From NCBI GenBank assembly GCA_029261775.1, contig JAJDAR010000298.1, forward strand, positions 1 through 47,257: 47,257 nt of DNA. Reading direction: 5' to 3'. The DNA comes from Deltaproteobacteria bacterium (GTDB lineage: Bacteria > Myxococcota_A > UBA9160 > UBA6930). Under the pieces are notes generated by a model. That model searched no databases and had not been told where the DNA came from. It saw nothing but the letters and a program-made list of their open reading frames with translations. A program made the translations under genes and the position numbers. Positions 1 to 7,368 of the stretch are shown one piece after another (the first letter of the stretch is position 1; each line of letters begins with the position of its first letter).

Positions 1-1
1 G

Positions 2-226
2 CGCATCGCCCGGGCCGAGCTCGCTGATCGCTACGTCGAGCCCGCCTTCGTGGCGAGCCGCCTGGAGCGGGTCTTGTCGCGCCGACCCCGCCTCGCCCTC
101 CAAGGCCAGGAGGTCGACACCGTCGCCCGCTGGGCCGAGCAGGGGGCACGGGAGGTCGCGAGCTGTGGAGCTGCGCTCTTCGAGGAGGTCCGCGCAGGTC
201 TCGAGGCCGACCGGGTTCCGACCTGA
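2..226 (+). CDS. C-terminal part of an unknown protein (cut by window start)
   Basis: An open frame enters from the left edge and ends at TGA 224-226, giving 74 residues. It starts RIARAELADRYV and ends EADRVPT. The piece is Arg/Glu/Ala-rich, looks soluble and helical, and shows no motif I can name. It ends 22 nt before the next start, on the same strand. Codon use is GC-rich at third positions like its neighbours, so I take it as real coding sequence. Function unknown. Confidence 0.5.
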   Translation, partial: RIARAELADRYVEPAFVASRLERVLSRRPRLALQGQEVDTVARWAEQGAREVASCGAALFEEVRAGLEADRVPT

Positions 227-234
227 CGCCGTGG

Positions 235-240
235 TAACCT
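235..240 (+). promoter_or_regulatory. -10-like hexamer of a leaderless promoter
   Basis: TAACCT ends 8 nt before the ATG at 249, and no Shine-Dalgarno sequence lies between. A TANNNT box at this distance puts transcription start at or next to the start codon. It belongs to a recurring pattern in this window (see findings). No clear -35 is visible; the box overlaps the 3' side of the preceding gene's end. Confidence 0.45.
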
Positions 241-248
241 CCGGCGCC

Positions 249-1259
249 ATGAAGATCGACGGCGGACTGATGACCAAGGCGGCCGACGCGGCCGAAGCGG
301 CGAAGCGCCTCGAGGCCCAGGGCTTCGACGCGGGCTGGAGCTTCGAGGGCCCGCACGACCCGTTCTTTCCCCTGCTCCTGGCCGGGCAGGCGACCGAACG
401 CCTCGAGCTGGGCACGGCCATCGCCGTGGCCTTTGCGCGCAACCCGATGATCTGCGCGAACATCGGCTACGACTTGCAGGAGCTCTGCGGCGGGCGCTTC
501 ATCCTCGGGCTCGGCACGCAGATCCGTCCCCACATCGAGAAGCGCTTCAGCCAGCCCTGGTCGAAGCCCGCTGCACGGATGCGCGAGTTCGTCCAGGCCA
601 TCCGCGCCATCTGGCACACCTTCGAGACGGGCGAACGCCTCGAGTTCCGCGGCGAGTTCTACACCCACACCATCATGATCCCGGCCTTCAACCCCGGCCC
701 GAATCCCTTCGGCCCGCCCCGGCTCTTCGTCGCCGGCGTAGGACCGAAGCTGGTGGAGGCGCTCGGTGAAGTCGCCGACGGGTTCTTCGTGCACCCTTTC
801 CACTCGTCGGCTTTCCTCGAGGCGGAGACCCTGCCGGCCCTGCGGCGCGGTCTCGAAACCGGAGGCCGTGCGCGCAAGGACTTCGAGGTCTCGTGCCAGA
901 CCATCACCGCGATCGGCGCGAACGACGAGCAGATCGAGACGGCACGCCGCAAGGCCCGCGGCCAGATCTCCTTCTACGGCTCGACCCCCGCCTACAAGGG
1001 GGTGCTCGAGCACCACGGCTACGAGGGCCTCCAGCCCGAGCTCAACCGCATGTCCAAGGAGGGCAAGTGGCTGGAGATGATCACGCGGATCGACGATGAC
1101 CTCTTCGATCTGATCGCGGTGAGCGGCACGCCGGCCGAAGCGGGCACGAAGCTACGAGAGCGAAACGCCAGCTTCGCCGACCGCTCCACCCTGATGCTCT
1201 ACAACGAGACCGACCCCGAAGCCGTCACCGACCTCATCCGCACCGCCCGCAACCCCTGA
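249..1259 (+). CDS. F420-dependent LLM-class oxidoreductase (TIGR03617-like)
   Basis: This is a 336-residue luciferase-like (LLM) flavin/F420 oxidoreductase with a cytosolic TIM-barrel fold. The start MKIDGGLMTKAADAAEAAK, the segment GRFILGLGTQIRPHIEKRF and FVAGVGPKLVEALGEVADG are typical of the TIGR03617 (MSMEG_2256) subfamily. Members are predicted to use reduced F420; substrates are unknown. The frame is open further upstream to a GTG at 165, but that would overlap the preceding gene by about 60 nt, and family homology begins at the ATG at 249, so I use 249. It is the last plus-strand gene before a palindromic repeat cluster and faces the minus-strand CoA-ester operon. The subfamily is recalled, not searched. 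Confidence 0.85.
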   Translation: MKIDGGLMTKAADAAEAAKRLEAQGFDAGWSFEGPHDPFFPLLLAGQATERLELGTAIAVAFARNPMICANIGYDLQELCGGRFILGLGTQIRPHIEKRFSQPWSKPAARMREFVQAIRAIWHTFETGERLEFRGEFYTHTIMIPAFNPGPNPFGPPRLFVAGVGPKLVEALGEVADGFFVHPFHSSAFLEAETLPALRRGLETGGRARKDFEVSCQTITAIGANDEQIETARRKARGQISFYGSTPAYKGVLEHHGYEGLQPELNRMSKEGKWLEMITRIDDDLFDLIAVSGTPAEAGTKLRERNASFADRSTLMLYNETDPEAVTDLIRTARNP

Positions 1260-1262
1260 CCC

Positions 1263-1295
1263 AGTTGACAAAGGGGTCGGGTCTCTCGGTCAACT
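1263..1295. repeat. Palindromic repeat, element A copy 1
   Basis: An inverted repeat with arms AGTTGAC and GTCAACT around a GGGGTCGGG core begins 3 nt after the stop of the LLM gene. The core matches copies at 1429-1465 and 16254-16284. Its right arm can also pair with the half element that follows: 1284-1295 and 1298-1309 form a perfect 12-bp palindrome with a 2-nt centre, so alternative hairpins are possible. Confidence 0.85.
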
Positions 1296-1297
1296 GA

Positions 1298-1349
1298 AGT
1301 TGACCGAGAAAGAACTTGAGAAAAGTGCCGGGCCATTTTCTTGAGTTGT
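1298..1349. repeat. Truncated element A plus element B copy 1
   Basis: The left half of element A (AGTTGACCGAGA) is followed at once by element B at about 1313-1349. B has arms of AACTTGAGAAAA and TTTTCTTGAGTT around a GCCGGGCC core. At RNA level the arms pair with two G-U pairs. The order A then B is the same as at 16254-16320. Confidence 0.75.
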
Positions 1350-1381
1350 TGTCGGCTGGCTGAGGGTGGGTGACTGCGTCG

Positions 1382-1418
1382 CAACTCAAGAGAAAGGCCG
1401 GGCCTGCTTCTTGAGTTG
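1382..1418. repeat. Palindromic repeat, element B copy 2
   Basis: Perfect arms CAACTCAAG (1382-1390) and CTTGAGTTG (1410-1418) flank an AGGCCGGGCCTG-like core. With element A copy 2 it forms a complete A-B module in inverted orientation relative to the module at 16.25 kb. Confidence 0.85.
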
Positions 1419-1428
1419 TTGGTCTACT

Positions 1429-1465
1429 GAAGTTGACGAAGGGGTCGGGGCTCTCGGTCAACTTC
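1429..1465. repeat. Palindromic repeat, element A copy 2
   Basis: Perfect 9-bp arms GAAGTTGAC (1429-1437) and GTCAACTTC (1457-1465) flank GGGGTCGGGG. It overlaps the 3' end of the minus-strand gene ending at 1458, whose TGA stop lies inside the right arm. It probably acts as a hairpin at the end of both convergent transcripts. Confidence 0.85.
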
Positions 1466-1826
1466 TCTTGCGATCGCGAGCGGCTTGGGTGGTGAGGAAC
1501 GCCGACCAGGCGGTGCAGAGGAGCAGGCCGCCGGCCTCGCGCGGCGCCTCATCGGTGCTGGCAAGCATGCGGAAGGAGCTGAAGGCCTCCGGGCGGCTCC
1601 CGACCAGGCTGGGCAACCACACCAGTGCCAGGCCCGCGAAGGCGAGCAGTGCCGCGGCGTTCACACCGAGCGGGACGTGGCCGCGAGAGGCGAGCAGCGA
1701 GAGCACGGAGGCCGTGCCGTAGATCGCCGTCCAAAGGGCGGGGTCCGGGTCGTTCCACTGCACCGCCACCGAGAGTGCGAACACACCCGCCATCGCCAGC
1801 GAGAGCCAGCGAGCCCCGCGCCCCAT
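1458..1826 (-). CDS. Small TMEM220-family membrane protein
   Basis: A 122-residue integral membrane protein with about four helices (roughly residues 6-22, 30-46, 55-72 and 99-113). The motif QWNDPDPALWTAIYG (N25-D26-P27-D28-P29 at the end of helix 1) is the hallmark of the transmembrane family 220 proteins (PF15071), whose function is unknown. It starts 5 nt after the upstream CaiB stop, so it is the last gene of the minus-strand operon. Its stop codon sits inside a palindromic repeat. Family assignment rests on the NDPDP motif and size. Confidence 0.75.
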   Translation of the reverse strand: MGRGARWLSLAMAGVFALSVAVQWNDPDPALWTAIYGTASVLSLLASRGHVPLGVNAAALLAFAGLALVWLPSLVGSRPEAFSSFRMLASTDEAPREAGGLLLCTAWSAFLTTQAARDRKRS

Positions 1827-1831
1827 GACCC

Positions 1832-3076
1832 TCAGGCCTTGGGCTTGCCGAAGGCGCCGGCCTCGCGCAGGGCAGCGCGCCTGGCCTCGTCGTAGCCGAG
1901 CACCTCGGCCAGCACTTCGTCCGTGTGCTCTCCCACCGTCGGCGCGATCGACGGCGCCGGCAACTCCTCACCCGGAAACTTCACGGGGAAGGGCAGCATG
2001 TCCGCACCGTGGTCCTTGTGCGGGTAGAGCGGGAAGCGATCCCGGAACTGCGGATCGTCCACGATGGTCTTCGGCGTGTTCACCGGAGCGATGGGGAAGT
2101 TCTGCGCCTCGCCGAGGCGGATCCACTCCTCGCAGCTCTTCGAGCGGAAGACGTCCCGCAGGATCGCCTGCAGCTCCCGGTTGCCGCGCGCGTGGTCGGC
2201 GAACTTCGAGCCGGGCCACTTCTCGAACAGCTCGGCACGGCCGACGGCCTCGCAGAAGTTCTTCCAGAAGGCCTGCTCGGAGGCCATGAAGAGCACGTGG
2301 CCGTCGGAGGCCTCGTACATCTGGTAGCGCACGCCCTCCTTCATGCCGGCCGTGCCGGGGGCCCGGCGCTCGTAGTCGTCCGCTTCGTTGCCGGTGACCT
2401 CGTCCTCGGGCCGGTCGTAGGCCAGCCACGACTCGATCCGGTACCACTCCATGTAGGCGGTGGAGTCGGACTGACCGATCTCGAGCTCACAGCCCTCGCC
2501 GGTATCGCGCGCGCGCAGCACTGCCGCGAGGATCCCCATCGCGCCGAACATCGGCCCGGCGTGCATGCCGATCGACGCGTGCTCCGGAATGAAGCAGAAG
2601 CCTTCTTCGTCGACCTCGGGCTTGACCGAGCCGCCCCAGGTGTCGAAGGCGATGCCGTGCGCGGGCAGATCGCGGTAGGGGCCGGTGGCTCCGTAGCCGG
2701 AGAGGTTGCAGAACACGATCTTCGGGTTGATCGCCTTCAGGTCTTCGTAGCCGAGGCCCCGCTTCGCGAGCGCCCCGGGGCGCATCGCCTCGATCACGAC
2801 ATCCGCTCCCGCCACGAGGTCCTTGTAGATCTGCACCCCTTCCGGCGTGCGCAGGTCGAGAGTGATGCTCTTCTTGCCGCGGTGCACGTGCAGGTGCAGC
2901 AGCGAAACGCCGTGGATGATCGGCCAGGTCATGTCGCGGATGTAGTCGCCGGACGGCGACTCGACCTTGATGACCTCGGCGCCGAGATCAGCGAGATGGG
3001 TGCCGATCGCGCCGGGACCGAGCAGCGAGCTCTCGATCACGCGCAAGCTGCCGAGCGGGGGACCTTGATGGGACAT
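1832..3076 (-). CDS. CaiB/BaiF family CoA-transferase (class III)
   Basis: A 414-residue class III CoA-transferase, normally an interlocked homodimer in the cytosol that moves CoA between carboxylic acids through an aspartyl-CoA intermediate. The N-terminus IGTHLADLGAEVIKVESPSG is the family's CoA-binding Rossmann signature. Further typical segments are KSITLDLRTPEGVQIYKDL, IEAMRPGALAKRGLGYEDL and FCNLSGYGATGPY. Length is normal (about 380-430). It is the fifth gene of a six-gene operon and the second CaiB in it, so it probably activates or recycles a pathway acid by swapping CoA with a downstream product. The substrate cannot be read from sequence. Confidence 0.9.
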   Translation of the reverse strand: MSHQGPPLGSLRVIESSLLGPGAIGTHLADLGAEVIKVESPSGDYIRDMTWPIIHGVSLLHLHVHRGKKSITLDLRTPEGVQIYKDLVAGADVVIEAMRPGALAKRGLGYEDLKAINPKIVFCNLSGYGATGPYRDLPAHGIAFDTWGGSVKPEVDEEGFCFIPEHASIGMHAGPMFGAMGILAAVLRARDTGEGCELEIGQSDSTAYMEWYRIESWLAYDRPEDEVTGNEADDYERRAPGTAGMKEGVRYQMYEASDGHVLFMASEQAFWKNFCEAVGRAELFEKWPGSKFADHARGNRELQAILRDVFRSKSCEEWIRLGEAQNFPIAPVNTPKTIVDDPQFRDRFPLYPHKDHGADMLPFPVKFPGEELPAPSIAPTVGEHTDEVLAEVLGYDEARRAALREAGAFGKPKA

Positions 3077-3125
3077 GGTTCTTCCTCTTGGGAAGCGGGC
3101 GGCACACCGCCCGCATCATGCGAGA

Positions 3126-4244
3126 TCAGTCGAGGATCGCAGCGGCGATCCGCTCCTCGAGATGGCGACCGTCGAGCCAGCTCATCTGGAGCTGCTTGGC
3201 GCGGCGGAAGTAGAGCTGGATGTCGTACTCGATCGCGAAACCGACACCGCCCCAGACCTGCTGACAGGTGGCGGTGACGTCCCGGAAGGTCTGGCAGGCG
3301 AAAAGCTTGGCCATCGGCGCCAGCTTTCGCACGTCGCGGCCCTGACTGCGCATCCAGGCGGCTTCGTAGGTGAGGGTGCGGCTCCCGTCGAGTCGTGTGA
3401 GCGCATCGGCCAGGTAGTGGGCGATCGCCTGGAAGGCGCCGAGCGGCTTGTCGAACTGCTTGCGGTCCTTGGCGTACTGCACGGTCATCTCGAGGGCCCG
3501 GTCGCAGCCCCCGTTGGCGCGGGCTGCTGCGACGGTGACGCCATCGAGCATCACCTCCTCCCAGGTGGCGAAGGCCCCGGTGGTCGCCTGCCCGAGCGCC
3601 TCGGCCGGAGCTCCGGCGAGCTGCACGTCGTACTGCGTGTCCGAGGCGAGCGAGCGGGTCTGGTTCAGGGTCACGCCGGGATCGGAGGGATCGACCAGGA
3701 AGAGACCGATCTCGTGCTCCCCCGGGCCCGTGCGCGCCAGCGTGAGGAGGCGATCGGCCGCGCGCGCAAACGTGACGAGGCGTTTGTCTCCCTGGAGAGT
3801 CCATCCGTCGGCGGAGCGCTCGGCGCGAACCCGGATGCCCCGGCTCCCGAAGCTGCCCCTCGGCTCGAGCCAGGCCGGGGTCAGGATGGCCTCACCGCTC
3901 GAGATCTTCGGCAGCCAGTGCCGTTGCTGCTCCTCGCTCCCGGCTGCGAGCAGCGCGCCTGCGCAGAGGATCGCGCTCTCGAAGGCGGGCGTCGGCGCGA
4001 GCACGCGGCCCAGCTCCTCGTGCAGGATCACAGCGTCGAGCAGCCCCTGGCCCGAGCCACCGAGAGCTTCGGGGATGACGACCCCGAGCAGACCGAGCTC
4101 GCCGAGCTGCTTCCACAGCTCCTCGGGAACGCCGTGCGGATCGTCCTCGAGGGCCCGGACGGTCTCGATCGGGCAGGCGGCCGCGCACAGGCTCCGCACC
4201 ATGTCGCGCAGGACCTTCTGCTCTTCACTGAACTCGAGATCCAT
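3126..4244 (-). CDS. Acyl-CoA dehydrogenase, beta-subunit type
   Basis: A 372-residue flavoprotein of the acyl-CoA dehydrogenase (ACAD) fold: helical N-terminus, central beta-domain near residues 120-215, and C-terminal helical domain with YAKDRKQFDKPLGAFQAIAH and VWGGVGFAIEYDIQLYFRRA. It lacks the catalytic Glu at both usual places (YEGT near the C-terminus, or the LxxER helix). This resembles the non-catalytic beta-type subunit of heteromeric ACADs such as the mycobacterial ChsE/FadE pairs. No alpha subunit is encoded in this operon, so its partner must be elsewhere (see findings). It starts 18 nt downstream of the MaoC gene. Confidence 0.85.
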   Translation of the reverse strand: MDLEFSEEQKVLRDMVRSLCAAACPIETVRALEDDPHGVPEELWKQLGELGLLGVVIPEALGGSGQGLLDAVILHEELGRVLAPTPAFESAILCAGALLAAGSEEQQRHWLPKISSGEAILTPAWLEPRGSFGSRGIRVRAERSADGWTLQGDKRLVTFARAADRLLTLARTGPGEHEIGLFLVDPSDPGVTLNQTRSLASDTQYDVQLAGAPAEALGQATTGAFATWEEVMLDGVTVAAARANGGCDRALEMTVQYAKDRKQFDKPLGAFQAIAHYLADALTRLDGSRTLTYEAAWMRSQGRDVRKLAPMAKLFACQTFRDVTATCQQVWGGVGFAIEYDIQLYFRRAKQLQMSWLDGRHLEERIAAAILD

Positions 4245-4262
4245 GACGGCCCCCGCCCCGAC

Positions 4263-4754
4263 CTAGGAGGACGGGCTCGGCTGCCAGTCGGAGCCCTTGC
4301 GCTTCCACGGGTTGTCGCCGGGCTCGGTCGGCACGGCGATCCGCGCGCTGCACGAGGTCGTGACCTCGTCGTCGACCGTCAGCCGGATCGCCAGGTCCAC
4401 CCAGCCGCAGCCTCGTTCGTCGGTCCCGGTGCCCTCGACCTTGCCGTGGAAGACCATCGTGTCGCCGGGGAACACCGAGTCCGACATGCGGAACTGGATC
4501 TTGCCGAGGCGCCCCTTGGGGCCGGTCCAGTCGGTGATGTAGCGCTCGAAGTAGGCGGCGTTGTGCGGTGTGTTGATGAACACGTGCTTCGTGCCGTTGC
4601 GCTCCTGCGCGAAGTCCTTGTCGTGGTGCATCGGGCGCCAGTCTCGGGTCGCAAGCGCGCCGAGCACCACGGTGGTGGGCGTGACCTCGATCGCGAGCTC
4701 GGGAAGCTCCTGACCCACCTGCACGTCGCCCAGCAGAAGCTGATCCTCGCTCAT
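4263..4754 (-). CDS. MaoC-fold hydratase, catalytic subunit
   Basis: A 163-residue single-hotdog MaoC-like enoyl-CoA hydratase. The hydratase-2 motif appears as RDWRPMHHD, with the expected catalytic Asp at about residue 38 and His at about 43. The start is the ATG at 4754, which overlaps the upstream gene's stop (ATGA), so the two are translationally coupled. The open frame runs further upstream, but only inside that gene. With its partner it probably hydrates the 2-enoyl-CoA made by the ACAD. By analogy with ChsH1-ChsH2 the two should form a heteromer. Confidence 0.85.
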   Translation of the reverse strand: MSEDQLLLGDVQVGQELPELAIEVTPTTVVLGALATRDWRPMHHDKDFAQERNGTKHVFINTPHNAAYFERYITDWTGPKGRLGKIQFRMSDSVFPGDTMVFHGKVEGTGTDERGCGWVDLAIRLTVDDEVTTSCSARIAVPTEPGDNPWKRKGSDWQPSPSS

Positions 4755-5263
4755 GACGGATCCCTCTTGTAGCCGTAGCCGGTGTAGCTCTCGACGGCGC
4801 AGAGCTCTCCGTTCTGGTTCTCGACCTCGACCTCCAGCACCCAGAAGCGGCCGGTGCCGAGCTTGGTCGTCTTGAGCGGGCTCACCGAGCGCAGGATCTG
4901 CGTCGTCTTCAGGCGATCGCCCACGCGTACCGGCTCGTGGAAGGTGATCGTGTTGTCCGTCATCACCGCTTCGGGCAGATCCAGGGTCGCCTTCAGGTCG
5001 AAGTGCAGCTGCAACGGCACTGCCTCCTCGGTGCGGCCCGGCGACCAGTAGTGGGGTCGGAACCAGACCGAGATCATCGACGGGGGCGCGATCGGGCCAC
5101 CCGTCAGCTCGTTGGCGACCTTCTCGTCCCAGAAGAGCGGATTGCCGTTCTGCACCGACGAACAGGAGGTGAAGATGTACCCCCGCTCGACGTCGAACTC
5201 GCCCCACTCTTCGTACTTGCGCTGGCCGATCCAGCTTTCCACCTCTGCCGGCAGCTCCGACAT
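4751..5263 (-). CDS. MaoC-fold / FAS1-like dehydratase subunit, degenerate active site
   Basis: A 170-residue hotdog protein of the MaoC N-terminal (FAS1-like dehydratase) type: MSELPAEVESWIG, GPIAPPSMISVWFRP, DRLKTTQILRSVSP. The place of the GDxNPxH motif reads QNGNPLF (about residues 38-44), so the catalytic Asp and His are Asn and Phe. I infer a structural or acyl-binding subunit that works with the active protein encoded directly downstream, with which it overlaps by 4 nt. The start at 5263 agrees with homology; the longer open frame upstream is antisense-type noise. Confidence 0.8.
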   Translation of the reverse strand: MSELPAEVESWIGQRKYEEWGEFDVERGYIFTSCSSVQNGNPLFWDEKVANELTGGPIAPPSMISVWFRPHYWSPGRTEEAVPLQLHFDLKATLDLPEAVMTDNTITFHEPVRVGDRLKTTQILRSVSPLKTTKLGTGRFWVLEVEVENQNGELCAVESYTGYGYKRDPS

Positions 5264-5322
5264 GTGCCTTCCTCCGGTTCTGGTCGGAGCCTTCGCCCCG
5301 TGGGTTCGTGCCGAGCCGCGCC

Positions 5323-6501
5323 TCAGGCGATGACGCCGCGCTCCCGCAACGCGTGGATGCGTTCCGGGCCGAAGCCCGCGCTCTCGAGCAGGGCGTCGGT
5401 GTCGCTCCGGCTCGCGTCTCCGGCTTCGACCGGCTGCTCGCCGCGCAACTGCCCGGCCATCACGGGGCCGAGCTGCTCGAACTCGCCCTCTCGTTCGTGG
5501 CGCGCCTTCGCGAACAGTCCGCGTGCGCGGTACTGGGGATCGTGAACGAGCTCCTTGATCTCGTAGACCGGCGCCACGCAGGTGTTGGCCGGTGCCAGCT
5601 CGGCGACCCAGGCGTCCCGCGTGCGCGCGAGAAAGGCCGCGGCGAAGTCCGCGCGGATCCGATCCTGCACCGCATCGTCGTTCTGATGCTCGAGCCAGCG
5701 CTCGCAGCCGAGCGCCTTGCAGAGGTTCGCGTAGAAGGGGGCCTCGATTGCGCCCACCGCGACGTACTTGCCGTCGCTGCAGGCGTAGGTGTCGTAGTAG
5801 GCGTAGCGCCCGGTCAGCACGTCGTGGCCCGGACCCGGCTCGGCACCGGTCGCCAGATGCTGGTCGATGTAGAGCGACATCAGGCCGAGCACGCCGTCGG
5901 CGACGGAAACGTCGAGGTACTCGCCCTCCCCCGTCCGCTCGCGGCGCAGGAGTGCGGCCAGGATCGCCATGGCCGCATGCATGCCACCGGCCGTGCTGTC
6001 GGCGATCGTGGCGCCGGGGATCGGCGGCTTGCCGTCCCGGCCGGGCTCGGTGCACGCGAGGTAGCCGCCGACCGCGAGATAGTTGATGTCGTGCCCGGCC
6101 CACTGCGACGCCGGGCCGGTCTGGCCGTAGCCGCTGGTCGAGCAGTAGAGGATGCGCGGGTTCACGGCCCGCACGGCCTCGAATCCGATCCCGAGCCGGT
6201 CCACGACGCCGGGGCGGAAGCTCTCGAGTACGACGTCGGCGTTGCGGGCCAGCGCGAGAAAGGCATCGCGCGCCTCCTCGTCCTTGAGGTCGAGGCGCAC
6301 CTGACGCAGCCCGCGGTTGGCGGAGTAGGCCCAGTAGGCGGGTTGGGTCTGCAGCCCGGCCTTGCGCGGTGGAACGCCGATCTTGACGACCGTGGCTCCG
6401 TAGTCGGCGAGGATCCGCGTGCAGCGCGAGCCGGGCCCGACGGTCGAGAAATCGAGCACCACCACGCCATCGAGAGCCGGGCTGGTGGGGGACTCGGGCA
6501 T
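5323..6501 (-). CDS. CaiB/BaiF family CoA-transferase, first gene of operon
   Basis: A 392-residue class III CoA-transferase. Family segments seen: VVVLDFSTVGPGSRCTRILA and YGATVVKIG at the N-terminus, VRLDLKDEEARDAFLALA, LESFRPGVVDRLGIGFEAV, YCSTSGYGQTGPASQWAGHD, and ADSTAGGMHAAMAILAALL. It leads the minus-strand operon CaiB, MaoC-N, MaoC, ACAD, CaiB, TMEM220. A Shine-Dalgarno AGGAGA lies just before the ATG, with a leader of about 45 nt from the promoter at 6553-6581. It probably loads CoA onto the acid that the following enzymes desaturate and hydrate. Confidence 0.9.
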   Translation of the reverse strand: MPESPTSPALDGVVVLDFSTVGPGSRCTRILADYGATVVKIGVPPRKAGLQTQPAYWAYSANRGLRQVRLDLKDEEARDAFLALARNADVVLESFRPGVVDRLGIGFEAVRAVNPRILYCSTSGYGQTGPASQWAGHDINYLAVGGYLACTEPGRDGKPPIPGATIADSTAGGMHAAMAILAALLRRERTGEGEYLDVSVADGVLGLMSLYIDQHLATGAEPGPGHDVLTGRYAYYDTYACSDGKYVAVGAIEAPFYANLCKALGCERWLEHQNDDAVQDRIRADFAAAFLARTRDAWVAELAPANTCVAPVYEIKELVHDPQYRARGLFAKARHEREGEFEQLGPVMAGQLRGEQPVEAGDASRSDTDALLESAGFGPERIHALRERGVIA

Positions 6502-6552
6502 CGACGGATCCGATCTCCTGGATGGGTCGGTGGGCCTGGGAGCGGATCCGGG

Positions 6553-6581
6553 AATATATACGATACGTCGCGTATTGTAAA
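6553..6581 (-). promoter_or_regulatory. Sigma70-type promoter with palindromic operator in its spacer
   Basis: On the minus strand, TTTACA (6581-6576) and TATATT (6558-6553) are separated by exactly 17 nt, each 5/6 to consensus. The spacer is almost wholly an inverted repeat at 6559-6579, with 9-bp arms TACGATACG and CGTATTGTA (one mismatch) and a TCG centre. Size and symmetry suit a TetR-family repressor. The 19-nt core (6560-6578) matches the site at 27622-27640 in 16 of 19 positions. It should control the operon starting at 6501. No regulator gene is in the window. Confidence 0.75.
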
Positions 6582-6619
6582 TCGAAAGCGTCGGCCAGGG
6601 CCCTTCGGACCCGACCGGC

Positions 6620-7291
6620 CTACCAGGCGTCGACGTGCAAGGTCCCGTCCAGGCTGCGGTTCTTGGCCGGCTTGAAGTCGGTCCCCAGGGTGAAGGCCAG
6701 CGGCGAGAGCGCCGTCTGCATCACCTCGGAGAAGGGAATCCCGAGGATCCCGGCGATCTCCTCCTCGTGCAGCAGGTGCAGGGTGGTCCAGGCCGTGCCG
6801 AGCCCGCGTGCCCGGGCCGCCAGCATGAAGCTCCAGAAGGCGGGCAGGATCGAGCCGAACTGGCTGGCGTGGGCGAGCTGCCCCATCGGTCCGGGGATCG
6901 CGGGCAGCCGGCCCTCGATGCACGGGATCACGAGGAAGGAAGCGCGGTGCAGGTTCTCGGCCAGCGCCTCGGCCGAGCCCACGACCTGCTGCATCACCCC
7001 CACGTCGTCGCCGCTCGCCTTCTCGGCCAGGGCGTGGGCCGAGACCGGCATCGAGCGGTAGCCCTCGAAGGCCTGGCGATACAGGTCGCCGATCTGCCGA
7101 CGCTTGGCCTCGTCGCCGACGAGCATGAAGTGCCAGCCCCGTGCGTTCGAGCCGCTGGGAGCCTGGAGGGCGATCTGCACGCATTCCTGCGCGAGGGCGA
7201 GCGGGACCGGCCGATCGAAGTCGAGGCGCTTGCGCACCGCGCGGGTGGTGGTGAGAAGCTCGTCGGGTGAGAGGTCGAGGGTGCTGGGCAT
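6620..7291 (-). CDS. Nitroreductase family protein
   Basis: A 223-residue FMN-dependent nitroreductase-fold enzyme. Typical N-terminal TTTRAVRKRLDFDRPVP, then LQAPSGSNARGWHFMLV (FMN-binding loop) and GLGTAWTTLHLLHEEEIAGI near the C-terminus, where these dimeric enzymes bind FMN. The family reduces nitro groups, quinones or enones with NAD(P)H; the substrate here is unknown. The ATG at 7291 is preceded by TACGAT 6 nt upstream with no Shine-Dalgarno, so I prefer it over the in-frame upstream start near 7339. It stands apart from the CaiB operon, whose own promoter lies beyond its stop codon. Confidence 0.85.
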   Translation of the reverse strand: MPSTLDLSPDELLTTTRAVRKRLDFDRPVPLALAQECVQIALQAPSGSNARGWHFMLVGDEAKRRQIGDLYRQAFEGYRSMPVSAHALAEKASGDDVGVMQQVVGSAEALAENLHRASFLVIPCIEGRLPAIPGPMGQLAHASQFGSILPAFWSFMLAARARGLGTAWTTLHLLHEEEIAGILGIPFSEVMQTALSPLAFTLGTDFKPAKNRSLDGTLHVDAW

Positions 7292-7297
7292 TGCCGC

Positions 7298-7303
7298 ATC
7301 GTA
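7298..7303 (-). promoter_or_regulatory. -10-like hexamer of a leaderless promoter (nitroreductase)
   Basis: TACGAT on the minus strand ends 6 nt before the ATG at 7291. The 6 nt between contain no Shine-Dalgarno. Same pattern as at seven other starts in the window. Confidence 0.45.
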
Positions 7304-7368
7304 GCCCGGCCCTGCGCGATCGGGATCCAGGCGTGGCATGATCCGAGGCCCGGAAGGAGTCGCCCGAC

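Noticed and set aside
1199-1461. Small minus-strand open frames across the repeat cluster (products with TERPDPFVN)
   Set aside because: They consist mostly of the palindromic repeat read through; similar peptides would arise wherever the repeat occurs, so I treat them as non-coding.
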